Assembly: GCF_001899075.1 (NCBI RefSeq)
Contig: NZ_MKVA01000001.1
Location: forward strand, 83,577 to 147,576
DNA: 64,000 bases
Source of the DNA: Devosia sp. 67-54
GTDB lineage: Bacteria; Pseudomonadota; Alphaproteobacteria; Rhizobiales; Devosiaceae
Reading direction: 5' to 3'
The notes under the pieces were generated by a model. The model was not told where the DNA came from and ran no database searches. It saw only the letters and a list, made by a program, of their open reading frames with translations. A program made the translations under genes and the position numbers. Below, one piece after another: positions 19,194-27,470 of the stretch; the first letter of the stretch is position 1, and each line of letters opens with the position of its first letter.

Positions 19194-20083
19194 GGCTGCT
19201 CGTCCTGGGTAAGTCCGGCCAGGTCGGCTGGGAACTGCAGCGCGCCCTGTTGCCGCTCGGCGACGTCGTCGCCCTCGGCCACACCGAGGCGGATTTCGAG
19301 GATGCTGCGCAGTTGCGGCGCGCCGTGCAAGACGCGGCGCCCGACATCATCGTCAATGCCTCCGCCTACACCGCGGTCGACAAGGCCGAAAGCGAGCCGG
19401 ACCGTGCCGACCGCATCAACCACCGGGCCGTCGGCGAACTGGCCGAGCTCGCCGCGGCGCGGGACGCCTGGCTGATCCACTACTCCACCGACTATGTCTT
19501 CGACGGGCGCAAACCCCTGCCCTATGTCGAGACCGACGCCGTCGGCCCGGCCGGCGTCTATGGCCGCAGCAAGCTCGACGGCGAGCGTGCGGTCGCGGCC
19601 TCGGGCGCCCGGGCGCTAGTGCTGCGCACGAGCTGGGTGCATGCCGGCCGCGGCCACAATTTCATCCGCACCATGCTGCGCCTCGCGCGCGAGCGCGACA
19701 GCCTGCGGGTGGTCGACGACCAGATCGGCGCGCCGACCTCGGCCGCGCTCATCGCCGACGTCACCGCCCACGCCATTGCGGCCGTTGCACGAGGCGAGCC
19801 GCCGGCGCCGGGCCTCTATCATCTGGCGGCGGCGGGTGAAACGAGCTGGCATGGCCTCGCCTGCTTCGTCGTCGACGAGGCGCTGCGCCGCGGCGCGACA
19901 TTGACGACGGCGCCGGAGCGGATCGTCGCGATCCCGACCAGCCAATACCCCACGCCCGCCAGGCGGCCGGCAAATTCGCGACTCGACACCAGCAAGCTGC
20001 GCACGGCGCTCGGCATCAGCCTGCCGGATTGGCGCGTGCCGGCGGCGCGGTCGGTGCAAGAATTGCTGGCGGATCGCCTCTAG
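19190..20083 (+). CDS. rfbD: dTDP-4-dehydrorhamnose reductase
   Basis: The GTG start at 19190 overlaps the upstream stop. The product is 297 aa, the usual family length. The Rossmann motif is LGKSGQVGWEL; IIVNASAYTAVDKAESEP, HYSTDYVFDG and the catalytic YGRSKLDGE are diagnostic. It reduces dTDP-4-keto-L-rhamnose to dTDP-L-rhamnose with NADPH. It is separated from rfbB and rfbA by the glycosyltransferase block and exporter, and the epimerase gene rfbC is not in the window. Confidence 0.95.
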   Translation: MRLLVLGKSGQVGWELQRALLPLGDVVALGHTEADFEDAAQLRRAVQDAAPDIIVNASAYTAVDKAESEPDRADRINHRAVGELAELAAARDAWLIHYSTDYVFDGRKPLPYVETDAVGPAGVYGRSKLDGERAVAASGARALVLRTSWVHAGRGHNFIRTMLRLARERDSLRVVDDQIGAPTSAALIADVTAHAIAAVARGEPPAPGLYHLAAAGETSWHGLACFVVDEALRRGATLTTAPERIVAIPTSQYPTPARRPANSRLDTSKLRTALGISLPDWRVPAARSVQELLADRL

Positions 20084-20101
20084 CCGAGGCCCGGCTCCGC
20101 G

Positions 20102-20827
20102 TCAGCCGCAGCTGTTGGCGAAGGTGACGACCGGCCAGCGGTTCTGCCGGATGGTCAGCTTGCGCAGCCAGCCGGTATTGGCACCGAGCGTGACCCGGCA
20201 CCACGGGCCATCGGACGCCGTCACGCAGCGCTGCACCGCAACGCAGGTGCCGAGCTTGACTGTCCCGACCGTGTCCGCGTCGTTGCGCGGCTCGCTATGC
20301 GCATTGAGATTGACGAGCAGCTTGACCTGGCTCTGCGGCCCTTCGGCCGGCACCGACATCGCTTCGTTCTTGGCGGCGCATTTCTGCGTATAGCCCAGAT
20401 AGTAGCAGTGCGACGCGTTGACCGCCGCGAGCAGCAGCCCGGCCGTGCCATCGCCACCGAGCCGCTCGAGGATGACCGGCAGGCCGTCGCCGGCGGTGCC
20501 GGTGATGCGCTTCTGGTTGCCGCCGAGCTTCACCACCGCAGCCGCCTGCTCGTCGTACAGCACGAGCTGGCTGCCCTCGATGGCCCAGCTATGGGCCGCC
20601 GCCAGCGGCGCCTTGCAGCCGTCGGCCACGACGCCGAGCTTACCGTCGGTGCCCAGATTGGACAAATCGAGCTGACAGGGCGTCGCACCCGCCGCCATGC
20701 CCTTGTCGTAGACCTGCCACTTGCCCGAGAACGCCGTTACAAAATCGGCCTGCGACTGCGCCAGCGCTGGCGATGAGACCAGCGCGGCGACAAGAACCGC
20801 GCTCCACCGACTGAGTTCTTTGAGCAC
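20102..20827 (-). CDS. Secreted protein with AprI/Inh-like and SH3-like domains
   Basis: The GTG start at 20827 gives 241 aa with a signal peptide (VLVAALVSSPALAQ). Residues about 28-125 follow the layout of the Inh/AprI metalloprotease-inhibitor family: FSGKWQVYD, a first Cys in TPCQLDLS, a second in DGCKAPL, WAIEGSQLVLYD and a RITGTAGDGLPVILERL strand pair. After a linker, the last 75 residues look like a bacterial SH3 domain (LNAHSEPRNDADTVGTV, LGTCVAVQRC, PWCRVTLGANTGWLRKL). The domain calls are by eye. It starts 14 bp after the curlin-like gene, so it is probably the last gene of the minus-strand curli operon. A periplasmic protease-shielding role is speculation. Confidence 0.7.
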   Translation of the reverse strand: MLKELSRWSAVLVAALVSSPALAQSQADFVTAFSGKWQVYDKGMAAGATPCQLDLSNLGTDGKLGVVADGCKAPLAAAHSWAIEGSQLVLYDEQAAAVVKLGGNQKRITGTAGDGLPVILERLGGDGTAGLLLAAVNASHCYYLGYTQKCAAKNEAMSVPAEGPQSQVKLLVNLNAHSEPRNDADTVGTVKLGTCVAVQRCVTASDGPWCRVTLGANTGWLRKLTIRQNRWPVVTFANSCG

Positions 20828-20841
20828 GATCGCCGTCCTAG

Positions 20842-21546
20842 CTAGTTGTAGACCGCGAGAAGCGAGCCGTTTCCGACGATCGAGATCCCTACGCTGCTGG
20901 TAGTATTCACGACAATGGGTCCAGATCGCAGGTTGCTCCCGATCTGGGTAAGATTAGCACCGCCCGATCCGACTGAATTGACAGTCATCGATGCGATGTT
21001 GCTGGAACCGGTCTGCACGATGCTTCCAGTCGAGGCGCTCGCCAACGTCAGCGTTGCGCTGTTGTTCAGCCCGGCTTGGCTAATGTCGCCATAGCCATCG
21101 TCGACGTTCAGCGTCGCTACGTTTCCACCGCCGAGCTGCTGCAAGTCTGCATGACCTAAGCCGTTGATCGTTACCGTTGCGGTATTTGGGTTGTGCGAAG
21201 AAAGATTGAATGCATGCAGAACCAGGCCCGATAGCCCATGCCCAGTGTTGTCCTGAACAAGCGTCAACTGCCCGCATTGTTCGGGAGCCAACAGGCTCGA
21301 GCAGTCACTCTTTATGGTGATGTCTGCACTGTTGCCGGTTCCCGATTGCCTTGCGGGGAACCAAGCCGACCCGATCGACGAATAATTCGCCAGCGTCTGA
21401 TCGGACAGGAAGTTGTTGCCGTCGGTGGTGCCCGGGGGCGAGTCCTGCACGAGGTACAGGGTATTGCCGTTGCCGGCGAGCGCCGGCGCCGCGAGCGCCA
21501 GCAGCATGGCTGGAGCGAGCAATGCGGGGATCAGTTTGGTCTGCAA
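20842..21546 (-). CDS. Curlin-repeat-like secreted protein, 234 aa
   Basis: The TTG start at 21546 is preceded by AAAGGGG at 6-nt spacing and gives a clean signal peptide (LLAPAMLLALAAPALAG); an ATG at 21588 would overlap the upstream gene. The mature protein has degenerate curlin-type units: NGNTLYLVQDSP, GLNNSATLTLA, SIVQTGSSNIASMTV, LTQIGSNL. Unlike the other curlins here it has two Cys (SDCSSLLAPEQCG), and its end (GNGSLLAVYN) only loosely matches the others. It lies 25 bp after the 166-aa curlin gene in the csgF-csgG run. It is probably a minor or nucleator subunit. Confidence 0.72.
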   Translation of the reverse strand: MQTKLIPALLAPAMLLALAAPALAGNGNTLYLVQDSPPGTTDGNNFLSDQTLANYSSIGSAWFPARQSGTGNSADITIKSDCSSLLAPEQCGQLTLVQDNTGHGLSGLVLHAFNLSSHNPNTATVTINGLGHADLQQLGGGNVATLNVDDGYGDISQAGLNNSATLTLASASTGSIVQTGSSNIASMTVNSVGSGGANLTQIGSNLRSGPIVVNTTSSVGISIVGNGSLLAVYN

Positions 21547-21571
21547 ATCAATCCCCTTTGGTGCGGGACAG

Positions 21572-22072
21572 TTAATTGCGCTGAACAATGCTCAGCATGT
21601 TGCCGTTGCCGTTCTGCGAAAACGAGGCGTAGTTCCCCGTGCCCATCTGCAGAATAGCCGCCTGATTGTTATTGCCGATCATCGAAGCGGTCAATGTATT
21701 GAAGCTGCCAGTTTGAGACATGGCAAACAGGTTTTGGTTGCCCGAGACCTGCAGCGAAATCATGTTATCGTGCCCGGACTGGGTGATCTTGCCCGGAACC
21801 AGCCCCGTCGCCAGGCTCAGCGACCCGCCGAAGCTGCTTCCGATCAAGCCATTCTGGTCGCCGGTGATCTTGCCCTTGACCGTGTTACTCCCGCCCTGAC
21901 CGTTGAAGTCTTGCTCGATGCTCAGCGAATTGTCGTTGCCGACAAAGTCGATCGCAGCGAAATTCAGCGCATCGTTGTTGCTGACGATATAGAGCGGATT
22001 GTTGCTGGCCAGCGCAGCGCTCGACATCAGCGCGGCCGCGGCAATCACCGAAATCCCCAGAAGCGACTTCAT
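21572..22072 (-). CDS. Small curlin-repeat protein (CsgA/CsgB-like), 166 aa
   Basis: The ATG at 22072 follows GGGAG. A signal peptide (GISVIAAAALMSSAALA) precedes curlin units of the N-x4-Q-x-G-x-x-N type: NSLSIEQDFNGQGGSN, MISLQVSGNQNLFAMSQTG, NQAAILQMGTGNYASFSQNG, ending GNMLSIVQRN. The length is close to classical curli subunits (about 130-150 aa). The C-terminal 60 residues share their order with the C-termini of the three giant curlins in this window. It would be secreted through CsgG and assemble into amyloid fibres outside the cell. Whether it is the main subunit or the nucleator is open. Confidence 0.82.
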   Translation of the reverse strand: MKSLLGISVIAAAALMSSAALASNNPLYIVSNNDALNFAAIDFVGNDNSLSIEQDFNGQGGSNTVKGKITGDQNGLIGSSFGGSLSLATGLVPGKITQSGHDNMISLQVSGNQNLFAMSQTGSFNTLTASMIGNNNQAAILQMGTGNYASFSQNGNGNMLSIVQRN

Positions 22073-22187
22073 TTTGGATACTCCCTGCTATGGGACGTAT
22101 CCTGAAGTCGTCACTTGAAGGACTTGCTCGAGAATTGCCTAAAATTTGAAGCAAATTCGAGCGGCCGTTCTCCTCCTCATCCAGGTC

Positions 22188-23261
22188 CTAGTTCAGCACT
22201 TCGCCATTGTTGCCCTGGGACGGCGGCAGGTTCGCATCCGGCGCGCCGGTGGTCGGGGGGGCGGCCGGCGGCGTCTTGGGCCGCGCCAGCGGCGTGGTCT
22301 TCACCACGGCGGCGGCGTTCCGGGTCGCCGGCAGCGCCGGCGGCACGGCCGCGTCGGCAACGTCCTTGCCGTATTTCTCGCCGACATAATTGGCGACCAG
22401 GGTAGCGCCGGCGTCCTTGTCCTTGAACGACCAGATGTGCAGACGGCTGCCTTCCATGATCAGCGCCATCACGGCCTTGTCGATGGCGGCCTGCACCGCA
22501 ATCTGCTTGGGCTCGTTGTGGGTGATGCCGGCCTCGGCCTGCAGCAGCTTGTCCATCTGCACGTAGCGGAAGACGTTGCCGTCGAGCGCCACCGAGGCGA
22601 TCACCTTGTTGACGGTGATGGTCGCCAGCACTTCACTGGTCTTGGCCGAGACGGCGCGCAGCGTCACCGTGATGGTGTCCTGCGTCCATTTGGTGTTGCC
22701 GCCGATGCCGAGGAAGTTGGCGCCAGCGCCGCCGGTCAGCGTGTTGGTGTCGTAGCCGACGATGCCGCCTTCGAGCACGATGCTGGCATAGTCGAGCGGC
22801 GGCAGCACCGCCGGATCGATCGTTTCCTCGCCGCGATAGACCTTGCGCATCTCGGTGACGATCTGCCGTTCCTTCAGCAGATCGTTGAGCGCGGCGCGGT
22901 CGAACACGGTGAACCAGTAGCCGTGGCCGGCGTCCTGCAGCGCCTTGATCAGCATCGACGAGCCGCCCTGCGTCACGGCGCGCGACAGCGACTGGAAGTT
23001 GTCCTGTTCCTTGTACTGCCCCGTGAGGTCGGGGAAATCGTAGACCGCCACCTGCACGCGCTTGGCCGGCGGCGGCAGCGATTGCAGCTCGCTGTTGAGG
23101 TCTGTCTGCGGCGTCATCACCGGCGAGTAGGTGTTGGCGGCGAGCGAGGCGGCCTCGCCGGCCGGCAGGGTGGTGGCGCAGCCGCTCAGCGCAAGGGCGA
23201 GCAGCGATCCAGTGACGGCGGTGGCCAGCACGCGAACGCCGGGGAGTGAAGTCAGGGTCAT
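22188..23261 (-). CDS. csgG: Curli secretion channel lipoprotein CsgG
   Basis: This 357-aa protein has a lipoprotein signal with lipobox LSGC (Cys28), followed by VAVYDFPDLTGQYKEQDNFQSLSRAVTQG and the CsgG-family core: FTVFDRAALNDLLKERQ, LDYASIVLEGGIVGYDTNT, and TKWTQDTITVTLRAVSAKTSEVL, which corresponds to the transmembrane hairpins. CsgG forms a nonameric outer-membrane pore for curlin export. Residues beyond about 285 form a Pro/Ala-rich extension absent from the shorter E. coli protein. csgF ends 8 bp upstream, so the two genes form an operon. Confidence 0.94.
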   Translation of the reverse strand: MTLTSLPGVRVLATAVTGSLLALALSGCATTLPAGEAASLAANTYSPVMTPQTDLNSELQSLPPPAKRVQVAVYDFPDLTGQYKEQDNFQSLSRAVTQGGSSMLIKALQDAGHGYWFTVFDRAALNDLLKERQIVTEMRKVYRGEETIDPAVLPPLDYASIVLEGGIVGYDTNTLTGGAGANFLGIGGNTKWTQDTITVTLRAVSAKTSEVLATITVNKVIASVALDGNVFRYVQMDKLLQAEAGITHNEPKQIAVQAAIDKAVMALIMEGSRLHIWSFKDKDAGATLVANYVGEKYGKDVADAAVPPALPATRNAAAVVKTTPLARPKTPPAAPPTTGAPDANLPPSQGNNGEVLN

Positions 23262-23269
23262 CGGCGCGC

Positions 23270-23734
23270 TCAGGGTGAGGTGACGAGTTGCGGGACCGAG
23301 ATCAGCGTGACCTGGCCCGTGGTGGTATCGGTGATGGTCAGGTCGATCGAGTGAGTGACGTCACTGCGATCGAACACCACGATGGTGCTGCCGAAGGTGA
23401 TGGTGCCGTGGTTCTGCGGGTTGCTGCCGAAGATCGCGTCGGTCACCTGGCTGGCCAGCGACGACAGCAGCCGCCCCTCGAGCTGCGAGATGAACAGGTC
23501 GACATTGCTCTGCGACGTGCTGGATCCGGTGCCGCCGGTGCCGCTGCTGGTGTCGGTCTTGGGAGCATCCGAAGCCGTCGCGGTGCGCTGCGCGCTGGCG
23601 ATCGCGAGCAGATGCGAGGAATTCAGCGGGTTGCCGCCGAAGGTCGGGTTGATCGGTGTGTAGACCAGGTCCGACCCCATCGCCGGAGACGCCAGCAGCG
23701 TTCCCACGAAAAGCACGATCAAAGCTCGATTCAA
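23270..23734 (-). CDS. csgF: Curli assembly factor CsgF
   Basis: The TTG start at 23734 follows GGGGG at 5-nt spacing and gives a 154-aa protein with a signal peptide (ALIVLFVGTLLASPAMG). The mature start SDLVYTPINPTFGGNPLN is the CsgF signature that plugs into CsgG. LFISQLEGRLLSSLASQVTDAIFG follows, then the C-terminal strands (GTITFGSTIVVFDRSDVTHS). CsgF couples secretion to surface nucleation. It is the first gene of the minus-strand curli run, with csgG following. Confidence 0.92.
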   Translation of the reverse strand: MNRALIVLFVGTLLASPAMGSDLVYTPINPTFGGNPLNSSHLLAIASAQRTATASDAPKTDTSSGTGGTGSSTSQSNVDLFISQLEGRLLSSLASQVTDAIFGSNPQNHGTITFGSTIVVFDRSDVTHSIDLTITDTTTGQVTLISVPQLVTSP

Positions 23735-24448
23735 AACATCCCCCTGACGACGGCGCCCTGGCCACCACGGTCCGGTGCATCCATGCCCCGACCACAACAC
23801 AACTCAAGAACAGCCGCCGCCTGCTCCCCGATCGACTGGCCCGCTCCTGCCGGTGGCCAGCCTCAATTGTTCTTTCCCGGACTCAATATTCCGACGGCCA
23901 CGTTAGTTGGGAAGCGTGCCGCCATGCAAGCGCCGCATCAAGCATTCGTCCGCCTGCCGCGCTCGGCGACACTTTATGTTCAAGATATGTAGCAGCTACG
24001 TCACACCCTTAATTCTTCCGACTCCTGATAAATCCAGCGTTCGACCGGTTGCATTCGGCAGGGCCTGAATTGTCACTGATGACAACGATGCTCATTTTGC
24101 GAATCTACTTGACGATGATTTACTATTAATAAAGCATTCACCTTGCCGGTTAGCAGTCTGTTGATACTGTGGCGGTGTTCGACGGCTCCGGGCCTGTCCC
24201 GCCGCTGTCGTGCGAATCGACGCAAGGCCGGCAAACGGCTGCGCAGAGAACAGGAAGGGTCAGCCTGGTCCGCTCGCCGATTGCGGGACGACGGCAGGCA
24301 TAGTGGAGGGACGAGCGGCAGTTTGCGCCGCACTGCCGAAGCGGTCGGCAGAATCTCAGTCAACAGTCAAGGCACCCAGCAACGCAGGTTTCGCTCTTGA
24401 GCGGGCATGCGCCCCTAAAGTCGCGGCCAAGGGCCGCTCGAGGAATAC
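23735..24448. other. 714-bp intergenic region between divergent curli transcripts
   Basis: This is the longest gene-free stretch of the window. It separates csgF (minus) from the first giant curlin (plus) and should hold both promoters and their regulatory sites. Part of it (about 23990-24135) is AT-richer than average, including a TTGACG at 24109-24114 followed by an AT-rich stretch, but no -10 element at proper spacing was found. A small palindrome GTAGCAGCTAC occurs at 23989-23999. Short frames in this stretch do not look coding. Confidence 0.5.
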
Positions 24449-25942
24449 ATGAGAACACGTCACGTAGTTGCAACGACCGTCGCGCTCAGCGGACTTCTAG
24501 CCGCAGGCACCGCCTTGGGCGGCGACAATAACTTTGCGGATGTGCAGCAGGACGGGGGTTCGAATAGTGCTAGCGTCGATCAGGACGTCGGCGTGCGGCA
24601 CCAGACCTACCTGAAGCAGAACATCGGCCCGAACAGTGCCACGGTTACGCAGATATCGAATTCCAACTCCCCGTATTTCACGCCCCAAGGCAACCGATTT
24701 GGCCGTGCTGGTGACTATGCGCTCCAGCAAGGGTCTTCGAACACGCTGGTGCTGACGCAAAGCTTCGTCGGAAACAATGGCAACGAGGTTGGCACGTCGG
24801 GCCAGGGATTCGAGCAGACCGGCAACAACAATGACGCGACCATACTTCAATATGGGTCGCGCAACCTCGCGCTCGAGGTACTCCAGTCGGATGGAAACAA
24901 GCTCTCAGTGACACAGGGGCGAGCTGGCAGCGGCTATCTGAGTAACTATGCCTATAACCGTATAAACAGCATCAAGCAAACGAACACCGGCGGCGCCCAG
25001 AACCAAGCGACGATCATTCAGCAGGGCGTTGCTGATGCTGGCGTGATGAACAAAATCGGTTCCCTCGTTCAGTCGGGGTCCGGCAACGACGTGCAGTTGA
25101 CTCAGACCGGCAAGCGCAATGCCCTGGGAACGGTCTCGCAGCAGACCACGGGTAACCATATCAGCCTGTCGATCACCGGCAACTACAATGGCAGCGACGG
25201 TGTGGACGCGCTGAACGAGCAGGTCATCGGCTCGTTTGCGACGCTGTCGCGCGGCTTCACCGCCGCATCTGCCGTCACGCAAGGCTCCGTTATCCAGAAC
25301 GGCAGCAACAACCAACTGGATTACGTCATAACCGGCAACAACAATCTGTTCGGGTTCTCGCAGACCTCCTCGAACAATATTGTCGGCGGCAGCATCGGCA
25401 GCTCCCGCAACCAGTTGACTATCTCACAGACCGCTACTGGCGGAACCGGGCACAGCGAAGCAACCGTCAATATCTCTGGCGGCGACTACAATGATATCGC
25501 TGTGGGGCAGTCAATCGGAGGTGGCACAAAGCTCGCAGTCGCCACGATTGACGTCGATGGCTCGAACAACAGCCTCAACGTCGTCCAAGGACAGATCGGC
25601 AATGGCCGAAATTCTCTGATCGACGTGTCTATCGATGGTGACTTCAACAACTCGGTCAAGTTGTTCACCACCGGCAACGCCGCCTACCAGGCGCTTGGAA
25701 ACTCTTCGCACCGGCTCGCCGGATCGGGGCAAATCCAGCAGGGTGGATCCGGCAACCAACTCACCTACGACCTGACCGGAAGCTACAATCAGTTCGCGTT
25801 CTATCAAACGAGCACGAACAATACGATTGTTGGATCGACTGTCGGCAACAATAGCCAGACGGTCGTCAACCAGACCGGTCCAAACAATACTGCCAATTTC
25901 TCGCAATTTGGTGGCGGAAACGTCATGGGTGTTATGCAGTAA
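24449..25942 (+). CDS. Giant curlin-repeat protein 1, 497 aa
   Basis: The ATG at 24449 follows GAGGAA. A signal peptide (VVATTVALSGLLAAGTALGG) precedes a protein made almost entirely of degenerate curlin units. I count about 18 N-x4-Q-like units by hand, for example NTLVLTQSFVGNNGN, NDATILQYGSRN, NQATIIQQG and NDVQLTQTGKRN. The last units read NQFAFYQTSTNN and NTANFSQFGGGNVMGVMQ. Composition is dominated by Asn, Gln, Gly, Ser and Thr, with no Cys seen. It is three to four times longer than E. coli CsgA. It is the first gene of a three-gene plus-strand curlin run, divergent from csgF-csgG, and presumably exported by CsgG. Confidence 0.85.
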   Translation: MRTRHVVATTVALSGLLAAGTALGGDNNFADVQQDGGSNSASVDQDVGVRHQTYLKQNIGPNSATVTQISNSNSPYFTPQGNRFGRAGDYALQQGSSNTLVLTQSFVGNNGNEVGTSGQGFEQTGNNNDATILQYGSRNLALEVLQSDGNKLSVTQGRAGSGYLSNYAYNRINSIKQTNTGGAQNQATIIQQGVADAGVMNKIGSLVQSGSGNDVQLTQTGKRNALGTVSQQTTGNHISLSITGNYNGSDGVDALNEQVIGSFATLSRGFTAASAVTQGSVIQNGSNNQLDYVITGNNNLFGFSQTSSNNIVGGSIGSSRNQLTISQTATGGTGHSEATVNISGGDYNDIAVGQSIGGGTKLAVATIDVDGSNNSLNVVQGQIGNGRNSLIDVSIDGDFNNSVKLFTTGNAAYQALGNSSHRLAGSGQIQQGGSGNQLTYDLTGSYNQFAFYQTSTNNTIVGSTVGNNSQTVVNQTGPNNTANFSQFGGGNVMGVMQ

Positions 25943-25992
25943 TCGAGGAACTCCACTTCAGGCAATCAACAGTTTACTAGGGAGAAATAGAA

Positions 25993-27384
25993 ATGAACCT
26001 CAGAATTGCTCTTCTCGGCGCCACCGCGCTGACCGTGCTCACCGCGTCAGGCGCTCTCGCCGGCAGCAATAACGAAAGCTACATCACCCAGAGCGGTGGT
26101 TCGAATTCCGCGTCGGTGACGCAGAGTGCGGGCAACAACAACGACGCCGGCCGCACCGGCGACTATATGAGCCAGAACGGCAGCAACAACGTCCTGAAGA
26201 TCGTGCAGGACGGCGATAGCGGCTCGATTGGTGTTATTAACCGGACCGATCCGTACAACACCCCTGGTCATTCCCCGCAATACACAATTACTTTTCAAGG
26301 CGTGGACCAGAACAGTTCCGGTTCGGGAAGCAATAGCGCCGATCTGACCCAGCACGGCATGAGCAACACCATTGGCGATCTGCAGCAGACGGCTCTGTCG
26401 ACTGCCGGCGGTAACCAGGCAACTACCGTGCAGTCTGGGTCGGGCAACTACATCACTCATCTGTGGCAGGAGCAGGTTGCCGGCGCCGCCGCGACCAACG
26501 TGGCCAACATCACCGAGTCGGGTACCGGCAACGTGATCGATCGCGTTGATCAGAAGGCGCAGGGCACTGGATCGGCTAACCAGATCATCGCCAACATCTC
26601 CGGCACCAACAACGGTAAGGACGACCTCACCGGTGTCGGTGGATTCTACGCATCCCGTGGCTTCGCGGCAGGTGCTACGCCGAGCGCCCTCATCCAGAAC
26701 AACTATGGCGGCACGCTCTACGGTGCCGCATACGCCGGCAACATCTCCGACAACTACATCAACCTTCAGGTGTCCGGTGCCGACAACAAATTCGGCCTGA
26801 CCCAGAAGGGATACTCGAATTCGGCCGGCACTCTCACGATCACCGGCAGCAACAATATGTTCGGTAGCTATCAGGAAGGATATTCGAACGTCATTTCTGC
26901 TGGCGCTATCGCTGGCAGCGGTAACGACATCGGCATCTGGCAGAGCGGCGGCGCCAACACGGCTCACGTCTCTGTCCTGGCCTTCGGCAATGACTACAAC
27001 CAGCTGAGCATCGGCCAGAGCGGCTATAACAACGACGCTTCTGTCGACATTACCGGCTCTAACAATGGTGCAGGCAGCTTTGGCAGCAATGTCGCCGGAG
27101 CCTTGGTTCTGACTAATACGCATCTGTCAAACGGATCGCTGTGGCAGGATAACTCCTCCTCGAGTTCGTCGCTTGGCAACCACGCCTCGTACACCGTTTT
27201 TGGCGACAGCAACGACTTTGCGCTCGCCCAGATCGGTGATCAGAATCATATCACCGGCACCGTCGGTTCGTCGGGTTCTCCGTCCGGCAACAACGCCGCA
27301 GCCGTACTGCAGGTTGGCAATGGAAATACTGCCAATTTCAACCAGGCCGGCGCTGGCGGAAACGCTGTCGCAATTAGCCAGTAA
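25993..27384 (+). CDS. Giant curlin-repeat protein 2, 463 aa
   Basis: The ATG at 25993 follows GGGAG at good spacing, 50 bp after the previous gene. The signal peptide ends around ASGALAGSNNE. Curlin units fill the rest: SYITQSGGSNSASVTQSAGN, NVLKIVQDGDSG, NKFGLTQKGYSN, NMFGSYQEGYSN, NDIGIWQSGGAN and NQLSIGQSGYNN, ending NTANFNQAG and GGNAVAISQ. Its central block corresponds unit by unit to the same region of curlin 3 (for example, FGSYQ is followed in both by a GNDIG/ANDIG unit), so the two are paralogues. It would form or decorate extracellular amyloid. A perfect 26-bp palindrome follows its stop. Confidence 0.85.
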   Translation: MNLRIALLGATALTVLTASGALAGSNNESYITQSGGSNSASVTQSAGNNNDAGRTGDYMSQNGSNNVLKIVQDGDSGSIGVINRTDPYNTPGHSPQYTITFQGVDQNSSGSGSNSADLTQHGMSNTIGDLQQTALSTAGGNQATTVQSGSGNYITHLWQEQVAGAAATNVANITESGTGNVIDRVDQKAQGTGSANQIIANISGTNNGKDDLTGVGGFYASRGFAAGATPSALIQNNYGGTLYGAAYAGNISDNYINLQVSGADNKFGLTQKGYSNSAGTLTITGSNNMFGSYQEGYSNVISAGAIAGSGNDIGIWQSGGANTAHVSVLAFGNDYNQLSIGQSGYNNDASVDITGSNNGAGSFGSNVAGALVLTNTHLSNGSLWQDNSSSSSSLGNHASYTVFGDSNDFALAQIGDQNHITGTVGSSGSPSGNNAAAVLQVGNGNTANFNQAGAGGNAVAISQ

Positions 27385-27391
27385 TCCAAGT

Positions 27392-27417
27392 CGAGAGGCC
27401 GCCGCGGCGGCCTCTCG
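27392..27417 (+). terminator. Perfect 26-bp palindrome between curlin genes 2 and 3
   Basis: The sequence starting CGAGAGGCCGCC is a perfect 26-bp palindrome centred between 27404 and 27405. It begins 7 bp after the curlin 2 stop. No T-run follows, so it may stabilise mRNA 3' ends or cause partial termination rather than full termination. Confidence 0.55.
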
Positions 27418-27470
27418 ATATCTATCGTTAGCGCAGCCGCTTTTCTTGACGTCCTTCTAAAGGCCTCCCG

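Noticed and set aside
24109..24137. A sigma-70 promoter with TTGACG
   Set aside because: No -10 hexamer at 16-18 bp spacing was found; TAATAA lies only 13 bp away.
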